Assembly (NCBI RefSeq): GCF_014764505.1
Contig: NZ_JACXWX010000004.1
Span: forward strand, 248,001 to 312,000
Length of the DNA stretch: 64,000 bases
Source of the DNA: Phormidium tenue FACHB-886
GTDB taxonomy: Bacteria; Cyanobacteriota; Cyanobacteriia; Elainellales; Elainellaceae
Reading direction: 5' to 3'
In this document: positions 45,324 through 54,507 of the stretch, one piece after another
Numbering within the stretch: the first letter of the stretch is position 1
How the letters are laid out: every line of letters begins with the position of its first letter
The notes under the pieces: generated by a model
The model's database searches: none
What the model saw: only the letters and a program-made list of their open reading frames with translations
What the model was told of the DNA's origin: nothing
Made by a program: the position numbers and the translations under genes

Positions 45324-47177
45324 TTAAGGGACAGCACTGAGCTGCCAAAGCCGCAGCGGATGAGGGGGACTCCAACTCACCAGATAGCGGCGATTTGGGC
45401 TCAGCGTTGCATCTAGATTTTGTCCTAACCCCGAGATCGTCATGATGAGTCGCCCGGTTTCATGTGTCCAAATACGGATATTGCCATTGTCATGAACTGT
45501 AGTGATGTAGTCTTTATCAACGAGGGCAGTGACAGGTTTAGCGGAATCTTCAGAGAAAACACGCACCAATTCTTCGCGATCGAGATCCCAAACTAACGTC
45601 CGGTCTTTACCAAAGCTAAAGAGTGTCTGATCATCTTTCACCCGTAGCCCTACTATTGCGTCGGTATGCCCGACAAATCGCCGCTGGATTTGCCCTGCCT
45701 GCCAGTCCCACACTTCAATCTGCTGATCGCTACTGGCGCTAATCAACCGGGTGGAAGTAGCATCAAAGGCAACCGCAGTAATCTCTGTTTTGGGAACTGC
45801 CAGCGATCGCAATAATTTCCCAGTCTGGCTATCCCACAGGCGCAGCGTTCCGTCTTTGCTGCCGCTAGCGATTGTGCGCATATCAGGGCTAATCGCTACA
45901 GCAGTCACAGCAGATTGATGCCCCGTAAAAGTTCGCATTCGAACTCCCGTTTCTATATTCCAGAGGCGGACGGTGCGATCCTTACTGCCGCTCACCAACA
46001 GTTTGCTGTTGCTGCTGGTCTCTAGCGCCGTCACCGTATCTGCATGTCCAGCCATTGATCGCCGTTGCGCTCCCGTTGGCAATGCCCAGAGCCGCAGCGT
46101 GTGATTAGCTTCAGCAGTCACCAAGGTGCGATCGTCAGGGGTGATCAGCATTTGATCAAGTCCTGATTGCATCGGCAAATCACGAAGCGGGGTCAGCTGC
46201 ATCTCGGTAGCAGGATTTAGCAGATTCAGCGTTGCAAATGACACAGGCTGAAGTTGGTCAGAGAAATATCTTGTCAGCGTACCCACTAGCAGCAGTGCCA
46301 CAGTAGATTTTGAAAGCTGCCGCATGGAGGGAAGCTGTATCGGCAACCGAATCTTCCGCTTCTGCTTAGAGAATGGCTTTAGCGCTGCCAGCGCTTCATC
46401 GGCTGTTTGATAGCGATCGCGGCTGCGGTTCCGCACCATTCGCTCCAGGACAGCCTGCAGCATTGGGTCGAGGGATTGCTCCTTTAAATGGGTCTGCCAC
46501 TCCAACTCGCCTGAAATAGGATCAACCTGAATCTGCTGTGGATCAACCTGCGTCAGCAAGTGAATGACAGACATACCCAATCCATACAAATCGCTGTTGA
46601 ACTGAGCGGTTCCGGCTGCCTGTTCGGCTGACATATAGCCTGGGGTTCCGATCGCTAGCATAATATCTTCCTGCTTAGAATCTGCTCCCGCGACACAAGC
46701 AGCCCCAAAATCGATCAGCATAATCTGACCATCTGGACGACGGATTAAGTTACTGGGCGTGATATCACGGTGGATCACCTGCTGGGAATGGATGTAGCTC
46801 AGAATAGGCAACACTTCCATTAACAAATCAAGCGCATCTGAGGAATTAAAGCTCTGCCCTTGCGCCAGCCAATTGCCTAAATTCTCTCCGTCAATATACT
46901 CCTGAATCTGATAAGCCTCTTGTTGATCGTAGGCTAATAGAACTGGAATCTGGTTACACTGTCGCCCTAGTCGATCAAGGATGCGAGCTTCTGTTTCAAA
47001 CAGGGCTTGCGCTGTTTCAGAGGAAAGGGTGCTACCAGGAGAAACCTTGAGGCATTTGACGACGCAAAGGGGATGATGTGGCAGGTATTTATCGCGAGCG
47101 AGATAGGTTTCACTAAACCCTCCTGCTCCTAATCGCTCCAGAATCAGATAGCGGTTGGCTAGCAGTTGTCCAATCAT
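45324..47177 (-). CDS. Ser/Thr protein kinase with C-terminal WD40 propeller
   Basis: The 617-residue protein has a complete Hanks-type kinase domain (about 10-270): the glycine loop LGAGGFSETY, VVKCLKV lysine, HRDITPSN and IDFGAA. A linker and one hydrophobic segment follow (about 290-310, TVALLLVGTLTRYF). Seven WD40 units fill residues about 330-615 (LRLW, VRLW, LRLW, IEVW, LVW, IRIW, LRLW), a full seven-blade propeller. It is the first gene of the operon with the polyferredoxin and the FHA fusion. The FHA domain is a likely reader of the kinase product. Confidence 0.93.
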   Translation of the reverse strand: MIGQLLANRYLILERLGAGGFSETYLARDKYLPHHPLCVVKCLKVSPGSTLSSETAQALFETEARILDRLGRQCNQIPVLLAYDQQEAYQIQEYIDGENLGNWLAQGQSFNSSDALDLLMEVLPILSYIHSQQVIHRDITPSNLIRRPDGQIMLIDFGAACVAGADSKQEDIMLAIGTPGYMSAEQAAGTAQFNSDLYGLGMSVIHLLTQVDPQQIQVDPISGELEWQTHLKEQSLDPMLQAVLERMVRNRSRDRYQTADEALAALKPFSKQKRKIRLPIQLPSMRQLSKSTVALLLVGTLTRYFSDQLQPVSFATLNLLNPATEMQLTPLRDLPMQSGLDQMLITPDDRTLVTAEANHTLRLWALPTGAQRRSMAGHADTVTALETSSNSKLLVSGSKDRTVRLWNIETGVRMRTFTGHQSAVTAVAISPDMRTIASGSKDGTLRLWDSQTGKLLRSLAVPKTEITAVAFDATSTRLISASSDQQIEVWDWQAGQIQRRFVGHTDAIVGLRVKDDQTLFSFGKDRTLVWDLDREELVRVFSEDSAKPVTALVDKDYITTVHDNGNIRIWTHETGRLIMTISGLGQNLDATLSPNRRYLVSWSPPHPLRLWQLSAVP

Positions 47178-47993
47178 GACGTTATCCTCAGCGCGTTCCT
47201 TAGCATTGCTGCGGAAGATAAGTTTGCCTGATTGCCAGACAAATCTATCTCTTAGCAGTGCATCTATGTTTCTAAGTCGATTGCGCCGATGCGGGCACAG
47301 CCTACATCAATACAAAGATTGAATCTCCTGTTTAAGAAGTGACTGACCGTGGTTACTGAACGAAAGTACGTTTTGTACAGCGTCTCTATTCAGCAAATCC
47401 AAGTCAGCAATTCTCTCGCAAGAGAACAGAAAACTCGAAACCAATCTCGAATTGAAGGTAGGTGACACCCAGTTTGATCCTGCTCATGCCCCAATCCAAT
47501 AGTAGCCTTCTAGACCTCTTACCGATTGGGGTGGCAACGCTACGCGCTAGGTAGCTCGATCAAACGAGAACCATTAATTGGAACTACATTAGCATAACGT
47601 GTTCCAATTAATTAATATACTGTTAAATCATACAGTAATTTTTTCTAAAACCAGGATTTTGCTGTATTCTGTAGCTAATTTTAGTAGTGCAGCTCTGTAT
47701 CTACACCCCTACAATACTCCCACTTTTGCCGTGTACTGTAACATAGAGTACAAAAATATGGCTTTATCGGGTTCAGACTTGAACAAATCTAGGAACAACT
47801 GACTGACGATCGCGTCATCTTGTTCAAGGCTTGATTAAGTAGCCGTTCCGCTTTGCACAATTTTCCTACAGAAGGTTATCTCCTCTAGGAACATTGGGAT
47901 AAAATAGTCTTACCCTGAATTTCAAGCATATGATAATTGAGATTATCTGCTCGGTGCTTGGTTGTCCCGTATTTTCCCTGTTGATGTGTTCCC
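47178..47993. other. Intergenic region between divergent kinase operon and unknown gene
   Basis: These 816 bp hold no supported gene; a 67-codon frame at 47599-47802 lacks any support. A perfect 12-bp inverted repeat ATTAATTGGAAC/GTTCCAATTAAT (47573-47612) and a stem of CCCCAATC with GATTGGGG (about 47491-47531) are the only features noted. Confidence 0.55.
47573..47612. promoter_or_regulatory. Perfect 12-bp inverted repeat of the GTTCCAATTAAT motif
   Basis: ATTAATTGGAAC (47573-47584) and GTTCCAATTAAT (47601-47612) are exact reverse complements with 16 bases between. The motif is akin to the GGTTCTAATTA copies near the secretion operon. It lies 382 bp upstream of the 47994 gene and 396 bp upstream of the kinase start. 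Confidence 0.4.
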
Positions 47994-49349
47994 ATGGATA
48001 GTAATATATCTGCCCCTGATGTCGGTTGGAGGTCGGCTCAGTCTACTCAGCATAAAGCTAAACAAAAGACTGAGCGAGTACTTGAACGAAAGATTGAAAT
48101 TAGTACGTTTAATCAAGCTGAGCCTGCTGACGCAATCGATAGTAAGCTTCCGCTACATTCAGAAGCTTTCAATAAAGTCAGTCAGCTTGAAGTAAAAGCG
48201 CAAGTAGCCCTTATCCATCGTCTGATTAGCCAGCTTGAAACCGATCAAATTCAATCCATCCTAGAGTTTGGACAACAAGAGCTGACCGAGCGGCGGCGTT
48301 GTGCTACAGCAATCGCTGAAAGCCGTCAGACTCGGCTGTTGCTCAAGAAAGACTACAGCTACCAAAACCAAGGGCTAAGTGAACCCACCCAATACTATGT
48401 CTATCTAAGACGCCGCAATCCTAAGCTTGATCGCTACATTGGCACTCTGTTTTATGTGCCTAAAGGCTGTATGCTTTCATACTCCCTAAATGCGAAAGGG
48501 CAAGTTTGCTTCAATGATTCTGATAATGTTTTTCTGCTTCAAGATGCTCAAAATCCAGCGGTGACTCAGGTTGTTCGGCTGCTGGGTCTAGAGCCACCAC
48601 CGCCAGAGTATACCTTTACCAAACAGCAGAACGATACACCTGAGATTTATCTACGCCTAGAGTATCTAAATCCAGTAACTTATCGGTCTCTTGCAGAAGA
48701 GGTGTATCTCTTTCCAGACTGTATGCATGAGGGCGGCAAGCTCGATCGCTACCGTTGGATGGTGTCGCGGCTAGCGCTGCCTGCACAGGCAGTCGAGGGA
48801 ACCTGTGAAGCAGTATCTGAATCTGCTCCGGCCGATCATCATTCGCTGCCGTCTGCCCCGGTTCCCACTTCGTCTGCTCGGCCACACAATCGACCTTCTA
48901 AGCTGGGTTCGCCAGCCCGCCGCGTAATCGAGCTGCCGCCCAATGTTGCTTCCACCTACTACCTCACAAACCGCTGTGATGCAGCAGTTGTTTTGGAACG
49001 GATGCGTCTTTGGGTAACTTGGAGTGAAAAGGCGATGCCCCAGTCGCGCTGGGAAGTCGTTCAGGATGGCACGACCTATACCCTCAGCAACGCCAGCTTT
49101 AAGCGAAATATCTTAAGCTTCTCCCTCGATCGAGCATCGATCACGCTGAATAATTCGCTACCAGTTCTAGTCAGGTGGTTTCACGATCTGGGTTTAGCAG
49201 TTTCTCAGAGCCAGAGGCAATACAGTCCTTCTCAGCTGCAGCTAGCTCATCAGCTATTTGTTGAAATGAGCCTCCCGCAGGATAACCCACTCACTGCGCT
49301 TGAGAAACTGTTTAGCATCGAATTCTCCAAAACTTCACTTTACAAGTAA
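47994..49349 (+). CDS. Protein of unknown function
   Basis: I do not recognise this 451-residue protein. The N-terminal 120 residues are helical and charged (QLEVKAQVALIHRLISQLETDQIQ region). Two related-looking blocks follow: YYVYLRRRNPKLDRYIGTLFYVP at about 135 and IYLRLEYLNPVTYRSLAEEVYLFP at about 220. The second half holds a Pro/Ser-rich linker and an AARVIELPP region. There is no membrane helix or signal peptide. Nothing in the sequence points to an enzymatic activity. It is not in an operon. Confidence 0.6.
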   Translation: MDSNISAPDVGWRSAQSTQHKAKQKTERVLERKIEISTFNQAEPADAIDSKLPLHSEAFNKVSQLEVKAQVALIHRLISQLETDQIQSILEFGQQELTERRRCATAIAESRQTRLLLKKDYSYQNQGLSEPTQYYVYLRRRNPKLDRYIGTLFYVPKGCMLSYSLNAKGQVCFNDSDNVFLLQDAQNPAVTQVVRLLGLEPPPPEYTFTKQQNDTPEIYLRLEYLNPVTYRSLAEEVYLFPDCMHEGGKLDRYRWMVSRLALPAQAVEGTCEAVSESAPADHHSLPSAPVPTSSARPHNRPSKLGSPARRVIELPPNVASTYYLTNRCDAAVVLERMRLWVTWSEKAMPQSRWEVVQDGTTYTLSNASFKRNILSFSLDRASITLNNSLPVLVRWFHDLGLAVSQSQRQYSPSQLQLAHQLFVEMSLPQDNPLTALEKLFSIEFSKTSLYK

Positions 49350-49922
49350 ATCTACAAGTGAAACCTAAAAAAAGATTACGTTCGATCGGGTTCTCCGGTA
49401 TTATAATTGACACGGGTCTCTACCACAGGTCGAAGAAAGGGTTTAGCATTTTTACTTTGGTAAAGGCTCAAACTCTAGTAAAGCTCAGACCCTAGCAAGG
49501 CTTAGAGCTTTGCAGCTAGTAGACGCATCACTCTTAACCGATCTAAATATCGTTTACTTAGATACCCCTTAGTCTGTACCTAGCTTGCAGCTAAGAGTTA
49601 ATACCCGATCAACTCAGAACTGGCTCAGCAGTCTGGCAAACCAAACGCAAGATTTTTTGGAGGTCTTGCGTCTGTTCGATTTGATTCATCAACCTCAAAC
49701 TCCATAGCTGTTTCTACAGGGTGAGCAGCAGCCTTAATTCAGGCATTAATGGGAGTAACCGGTGCATTTTACCCCGCCAGAGATTGAGCTGCTATTGAGC
49801 TTGGTTTTAAAAAGGGGAGCGCTCATTGTTGCGCTCACATTCATATCTGTCTATTAGTTTCAATCTCCTATGCATCTCATAATTAGTACCCCATCAGGCT
49901 TGTAGCTTTTCGTTTAGTTTTC
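49350..49922. other. Intergenic spacer, nothing recognised
   Basis: 573 bp between two plus-strand genes without a frame, hairpin or repeat worth naming; it contains the promoter of the PAS-GAF gene. Confidence 0.5.
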
Positions 49923-51221
49923 ATGTCTTTGCAGCCTACACCAAAGCAGGATACTTTCCGATTTCCTGTTGCCAATCTCAGTTCATGTGCCGCAGGGTCA
50001 ATGCTGTTTACGATGGAGCAGGTTGGACTCGGCTTCGCGTACTGGGATTTTGACAATCAGATGATCTATTGGTCAAAAAAGCTGGCAGAATTGTGCGGAC
50101 TTCTGCTGAGCAAATTCCATCCCACCTATCAGGACTATCTGGGACGAGTCCACCCGGACGATCGCTTCGAACTCGAAAATCTGATTGAACAGGTCAGAAA
50201 CACCTTCGAGGTGAAGCAAATTGAGTATCGGGTGATCGTCAATAATCAAGAACGATGGTTGCGGTCTCGCTTTAGCCCAAGTGTTAAGGATGGTCGGTTA
50301 ACCCACATGATTGAAGTGGTGTCAAACATTTCCGACTTCAAATCTGTTCAGCAGGCGTTAATAGACTCAGAAACGCGATGGCAAAAGCTGTCTAGCTGTA
50401 TCTCCGATGTTCTCATCGAGACGACATTTTCTGGAGAAATCATCTCAGCTGCCGACTCCATCGTAACACATTGGGGCTATCTCCCCGATGAGTTAAGAGG
50501 TACCAATCTACTGTCGCTGATTGAGTTTGAAGGAGAATTTCCACTGAATCTATCAGAACCGATCGATTCTGATTTTGTTTCGGTATCTGTGACAGTTTAT
50601 TTTCTGCACAAGCGTTATGGCTGGAAAACGACGAAGTGTAGTACTTATTTAGACTCTACTCGTCAGACTCTGCACTTTATCTTTAAGCCGCTTCAGCAAA
50701 CCGATCTATCCGTGGATGCAAGTCCGCAGCTACGGGCTTCGATTGCTACTATTACCAATGCGCTAATCTACCGGCATCCACTTGTCAATATCTATGCCAT
50801 GATCTCAGAGATTTTGGCCTATTCACTGCAAGCAGACTGCGTCCACATCTACCAGTATTACGCGCACAGAAGATGGTGGCGCAATGTTTATGATCACCGG
50901 CAGCACCCTGATTTTCCTTGTGCCGCTGGCTTTGAGTTTCCTGAACAGGATAACTGCATTTCGCATCTGCTGAAGCAGCCTCAGCCGCTGCGGGTAGACT
51001 ACTGGGAGACGGATGGTGTCGATCCTGAGCCGGAGCTCATGACCCAGTTTGTGGGAGCGTGGACAGTATTACCAATTCAGGTGAACGACAAAGTGTGGGG
51101 TGCTATTTTAGTCATCCGCTTTGGAGAAACAGACCCTTGGACAGATCAGGAATTTAATCAGGCGATCTTGTTCGGAGACTATATGAATATTGCGATTGCG
51201 GCTCAATCTGGCAATACTTAA
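49923..51221 (+). CDS. PAS-PAS-GAF sensor protein without output domain
   Basis: The 432-residue protein starts with a PAS domain (about 30-140; FAYWDFDNQMIYWSKKLAELCG, split here at the family core, with a PAC-like RWLRSRFSP end). A second PAS-like domain occupies about 150-255 (IETTFSGEIISAADSIV). A GAF domain lies at about 275-425 (ALIYRHPLVNIYAMISEILAY; GAWTVLPIQVNDKVWGAILVI). No kinase, GGDEF or receiver domain is attached, so it probably acts through a partner. The GAF cysteine that binds bilin in phytochromes is not obvious. The gene is alone, 168 bp before the kinase-like gene. Confidence 0.8.
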   Translation: MSLQPTPKQDTFRFPVANLSSCAAGSMLFTMEQVGLGFAYWDFDNQMIYWSKKLAELCGLLLSKFHPTYQDYLGRVHPDDRFELENLIEQVRNTFEVKQIEYRVIVNNQERWLRSRFSPSVKDGRLTHMIEVVSNISDFKSVQQALIDSETRWQKLSSCISDVLIETTFSGEIISAADSIVTHWGYLPDELRGTNLLSLIEFEGEFPLNLSEPIDSDFVSVSVTVYFLHKRYGWKTTKCSTYLDSTRQTLHFIFKPLQQTDLSVDASPQLRASIATITNALIYRHPLVNIYAMISEILAYSLQADCVHIYQYYAHRRWWRNVYDHRQHPDFPCAAGFEFPEQDNCISHLLKQPQPLRVDYWETDGVDPEPELMTQFVGAWTVLPIQVNDKVWGAILVIRFGETDPWTDQEFNQAILFGDYMNIAIAAQSGNT

Positions 51222-51388
51222 TAGGTTCAAATTCTGCCGCTGTTGTAAGGGGTGATTTGCTTTATCCGGGTAGCGCTTGTGTCTGTCGCAAGTAGCTTTA
51301 GGGCGGTCCAAGTCCGAACCTTGTCTGAGTCGGGTTATGCCCTAGACTGTTATTGTGGACAGCTCGATACACAACCCCATCGTGACGC

Positions 51389-52132
51389 ATGATCCATCTG
51401 CATATCTCAACTCCCTTTTCCAATTCGGGTGACAATGGTTCGGGTGGCAACAGCAGTTATCAGACGCTTCCCTCGCAGGTGAAGCTGTTGCTCCAGCGGA
51501 TTAAGCAAGAGCTACTGCCAGTCATCCAGATTCGCAGCGTTAATCCACACGATCCGGTAGAAGTTGGCTCTGTGCCTTCATCTTGGCGGCTGCTAGGCGC
51601 CGGAAATTACGCTGCGGTAGTGTATCACATAGACTATCCAGCGTTTGTGGTGAAGCTTTATGCAGCGAATCGTTCGGGCTTTGAGGAGGAAGTAGAAGTT
51701 TATCGTCGCTTAGGGCATCACCCCGCCTTTTCCCAATGTCTGTATGCAAAAAACGGCTTTCTGATACTTCGACGGTTACATGGCGTGACGCTCTATGATT
51801 GTCTTAATCGAGGACTAGCCATTCCCAAACAAGTCATCCAAGATGTCGATCGCGCATTAGAATATGCTCGCAGTCGAGGGTTGCACCCGCATGATATTCA
51901 TGGGCGCAACGTGATGATGCACCAAGGGAGAGGGCTGGTTGTCGATGTTTCGGACTTTCTGAAAGAAGAACCCTGCACAAAATGGCGTGACCTGAAGCTG
52001 GCTTACTACTGGTTCTACCGCCCTTTTTTAATGCCGCTAAGGCTGCGAGTGCCTTATTCACTCCTCGATCAAGTTCGCAGGGGCTACCGTTTCTTACGCC
52101 GAGTCGTGGCTCAGCGCAAGCGGTTAAGTTAA
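51389..52132 (+). CDS. Minimal RIO/Ser-Thr-kinase-like protein
   Basis: The 247-residue protein keeps the core of a protein kinase without the large C-lobe. It has a glycine loop GAGNYAAVVYHI (about 71-82), lysine in VVKLY, the catalytic loop HPHDIHGRNVMM (D and N conserved) and VVDVSDF in place of DFG. No activation-segment APE motif is seen. Kinases of this size occur as small RIO- or phosphotransferase-like enzymes; the substrate is unknown. The C-terminal 60 residues are basic. It follows the PAS-GAF gene and may be its output, although the 168-bp spacer allows separate transcription. Confidence 0.75.
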   Translation: MIHLHISTPFSNSGDNGSGGNSSYQTLPSQVKLLLQRIKQELLPVIQIRSVNPHDPVEVGSVPSSWRLLGAGNYAAVVYHIDYPAFVVKLYAANRSGFEEEVEVYRRLGHHPAFSQCLYAKNGFLILRRLHGVTLYDCLNRGLAIPKQVIQDVDRALEYARSRGLHPHDIHGRNVMMHQGRGLVVDVSDFLKEEPCTKWRDLKLAYYWFYRPFLMPLRLRVPYSLLDQVRRGYRFLRRVVAQRKRLS

Positions 52133-52465
52133 GCATCCTTGTACGGAATTACCTTGCAAGCCTTGGTTCACTGCCGAGAAACTCTAGCGGCTTGACGGGG
52201 TTGAGACAATCGCCAATTTCTTCAATCTAGTTACCACCCCAATGAATAGCCCACACCTCTTGCCCACGCCTCGGCTGGGAGTAATAGAGATAAGAGCAGC
52301 ACTATCTTCAGTAGTAACACTTTCATGGGGGAATTCTTGATATGGCGCTACGCGCCTAGATCGAGATTCTTTTTGTGCAAAAGCCCCGCGTAGCGGGGCT
52401 TTTGCACAAAAAGAATTGTCCTGACCAATGCGCATAGCGCCATATCAACCGCGCTTTGGCTGCTT
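52133..52465. other. Intergenic spacer with a nested palindrome
   Basis: No gene in these 333 bp. The right half is a nested inverted-repeat element (52339-52446) between two convergent genes. Confidence 0.6.
52339..52446. repeat. Nested palindrome of about 108 bp: 17-bp outer and 24-bp inner stem
   Basis: Outer arms 52339-52355 and 52430-52446 match as reverse complements with one mismatch (GATATGGCGCTACGCGC and GCGCATAGCGCCATATC). The inner stem 52366-52389 pairs perfectly with 52393-52416 around a GTA loop. It lies between convergent genes and probably stops both transcripts. The nested layout is unusual and could be a mobile palindrome. Confidence 0.8.
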
Positions 52466-54172
52466 CTATGCTGCCATGCGTGCTTTCACCTCGTCTGCCA
52501 CCCGAATGGCGATCGCAATAATTGTCAGCGTTGGATTAGCATAGCCACCTGCAGGGAAAACCGAGCTGCTGGCAATCAATAGATTAGGAACGCCGTGAAC
52601 TTGGCACTTTGCATCAACCACACCCTGTTTTGGATCGTCATGCATTCGGGTAGAGCCGATGTTATGGTGAGTGCTGGGCAAAAATACCACGGGCACATCG
52701 TGGTCAAACTCTAGTTTCAGCGTACCCAATCCAACTTTGGCAAATTCCTCGGCAAAAATCTGCTGGGCGCGGCGAGTGCTGTCAATGTCAATGTCATTCC
52801 AGCGCCATTGAATCTCGACCTGACGGCAACCAAGCCGATCGCGCTTGTCGCTTAGCAAAATTCGATTGCTGGGATCAGGGGCTTGCTCTGTAATGTGAAA
52901 GACTTCATAGCAGGCAAACTGTTGTTCTTTGTTAGGCAATTCAGACCAGCCGCCTGTGTCTAGTCCGTAGGGGAAGTGAATACGCTGCTTTTGTCTCCAC
53001 TGGAAGTAAGCAAGATCATCAACGCCAGTCAGTAGATTGCCGAAGTGACCGAGCAGGTTTTTGGGAAGTTGTTTTGTGCGAATGGCTTTTTTAAGCGCTT
53101 GGGCAGATTTGATTGTTTCAGAGCGGTAGCGCTTGCCCTCTGGAAATAACATCCGCAGCGGATTGTGCTGATACCAGGCTGGACGCGGAAAGATGGCGGC
53201 ATTAATGTTCATCAGCTTCTCGCGCCGCATTACTGCCTCACTCAGGACAGGCTTGCCGATTACCTTCGTGCCGTTGACCCAGTGGGCATCGTAGAACGAC
53301 AATTTGTTGATAAATTTTCGATCGGTAGGATACAAAATACCCGATCGCACGAGCGGGTGATCCATGTAGTAGCGACCCACTACATCGTTCTGGTTGCCCA
53401 AGCCCTTTGGATTCACCTTGTCTGAGAGCAGCAGCAAACGGGCGTTTTCAATCGTTCCCATCGCCAAAACCACAATCTTGGCAGATACCCAGAACTCATT
53501 GCCTGCCAGCGTAGCAACTCGCACCCGCTTCACCGTTTGCGCTAGCTCATCTGACTCTAGCTCCGTCGCCGTCGCGTATAAACAAATCGTCACATTGTTT
53601 GATTGTTCAATCTTCTGACGATAGTCCTTCAAGAAAATATCACGCTTGCCGAACTGATACATACGGTTTGTGACGCGATCGCCATCAAACGGTAGCGCCT
53701 TTGCTTGCTCGGTCTCCCAAGCTGAAACTTCATAGTTATAAGGACCTGTTTGGCAGAAGGCATGGGCGCGCTCATAAAAGGGATCGAGCGTTTCTTTGCC
53801 AAACGACCAACCGCTATTAGGAACCCAGTCCCGCTTCTCGAAATCGAGCGGGTCTAGCGTTACGTAGCGTACGCCGCGATCCCCACCGGGATTGTTGTTC
53901 TGCATCCAGATATTCCACTGGTGCGAGGTTCCTCCAAACTGGCGCGTCCGCATGTACTGTGCACCGGGGTAAGCATCGCCTGTTGTGGTGCCGTCTGCCA
54001 GCGACTGAACTGCCTCGTCTGGCTCCAGTCCGCCGGTTTCCAGTAGGCAAACCCGAAAGTCTTGCCCAGCAAATTCGGTAGCAAGGGTGATCCCGGCAGG
54101 CCCAGCTCCAATGATGCAGACCTCAGTATCGATTGTTTCTCCGGCAGTTACGCGGCGTGCATCAATCATCAT
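52466..54172 (-). CDS. GMC-family FAD oxidoreductase
   Basis: The 568-residue flavoprotein has the dinucleotide motif IIGAGPAGITLATEFA near residue 20, LLETGG at the end of the first beta-alpha-beta unit, and a C-terminal domain (HHNIGSTRMHDDP; FPAGGYANPTLTIIAIAIRVAD) with the histidine expected for the GMC active site. Such enzymes oxidise alcohols or sugars; the substrate is unknown. There is no twin-arginine or Sec signal. It is alone on the minus strand. Confidence 0.88.
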   Translation of the reverse strand: MMIDARRVTAGETIDTEVCIIGAGPAGITLATEFAGQDFRVCLLETGGLEPDEAVQSLADGTTTGDAYPGAQYMRTRQFGGTSHQWNIWMQNNNPGGDRGVRYVTLDPLDFEKRDWVPNSGWSFGKETLDPFYERAHAFCQTGPYNYEVSAWETEQAKALPFDGDRVTNRMYQFGKRDIFLKDYRQKIEQSNNVTICLYATATELESDELAQTVKRVRVATLAGNEFWVSAKIVVLAMGTIENARLLLLSDKVNPKGLGNQNDVVGRYYMDHPLVRSGILYPTDRKFINKLSFYDAHWVNGTKVIGKPVLSEAVMRREKLMNINAAIFPRPAWYQHNPLRMLFPEGKRYRSETIKSAQALKKAIRTKQLPKNLLGHFGNLLTGVDDLAYFQWRQKQRIHFPYGLDTGGWSELPNKEQQFACYEVFHITEQAPDPSNRILLSDKRDRLGCRQVEIQWRWNDIDIDSTRRAQQIFAEEFAKVGLGTLKLEFDHDVPVVFLPSTHHNIGSTRMHDDPKQGVVDAKCQVHGVPNLLIASSSVFPAGGYANPTLTIIAIAIRVADEVKARMAA

Positions 54173-54507
54173 CGTGAGGAAAAGCCTCCTATGAACATGG
54201 GTAGAGTGAGGTAGGGGGTCAGTTGCAGAAGCTTTGTAAGGGCTTCTAGCAAGAGACTTCAGCGCTTTTACTGAAGCTCAGGAAAATCTCAGAAGGTGGC
54301 TTGCTCTGGAGAACCGATGACAATTGACTGACATAACAATTCACTGACAATCCACCCTGATGCTGCTTAAACTCTAGCGCTGCCAGCATAAAGAGATGAT
54401 GTAGTCCATTTAAGGTTTCCGAGAAATCCCATAGTAAAACAACAGGGCAATCGCGATTGCTCTATATTGCCCTGCAAACCTGCCTAAATCGCTCTGCAAA
54501 CCTTACC
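54173..54507. other. Intergenic spacer upstream of the GMC gene
   Basis: No gene seen in 335 bp. Two near-identical ACAATTSACTGAC units at 54320-54332 and 54336-54348 are the only repeat. Confidence 0.5.

Noticed and set aside
47599-47802. 67-codon frame in the kinase/unknown spacer
   Set aside because: AT-rich with no start signal and no motif.
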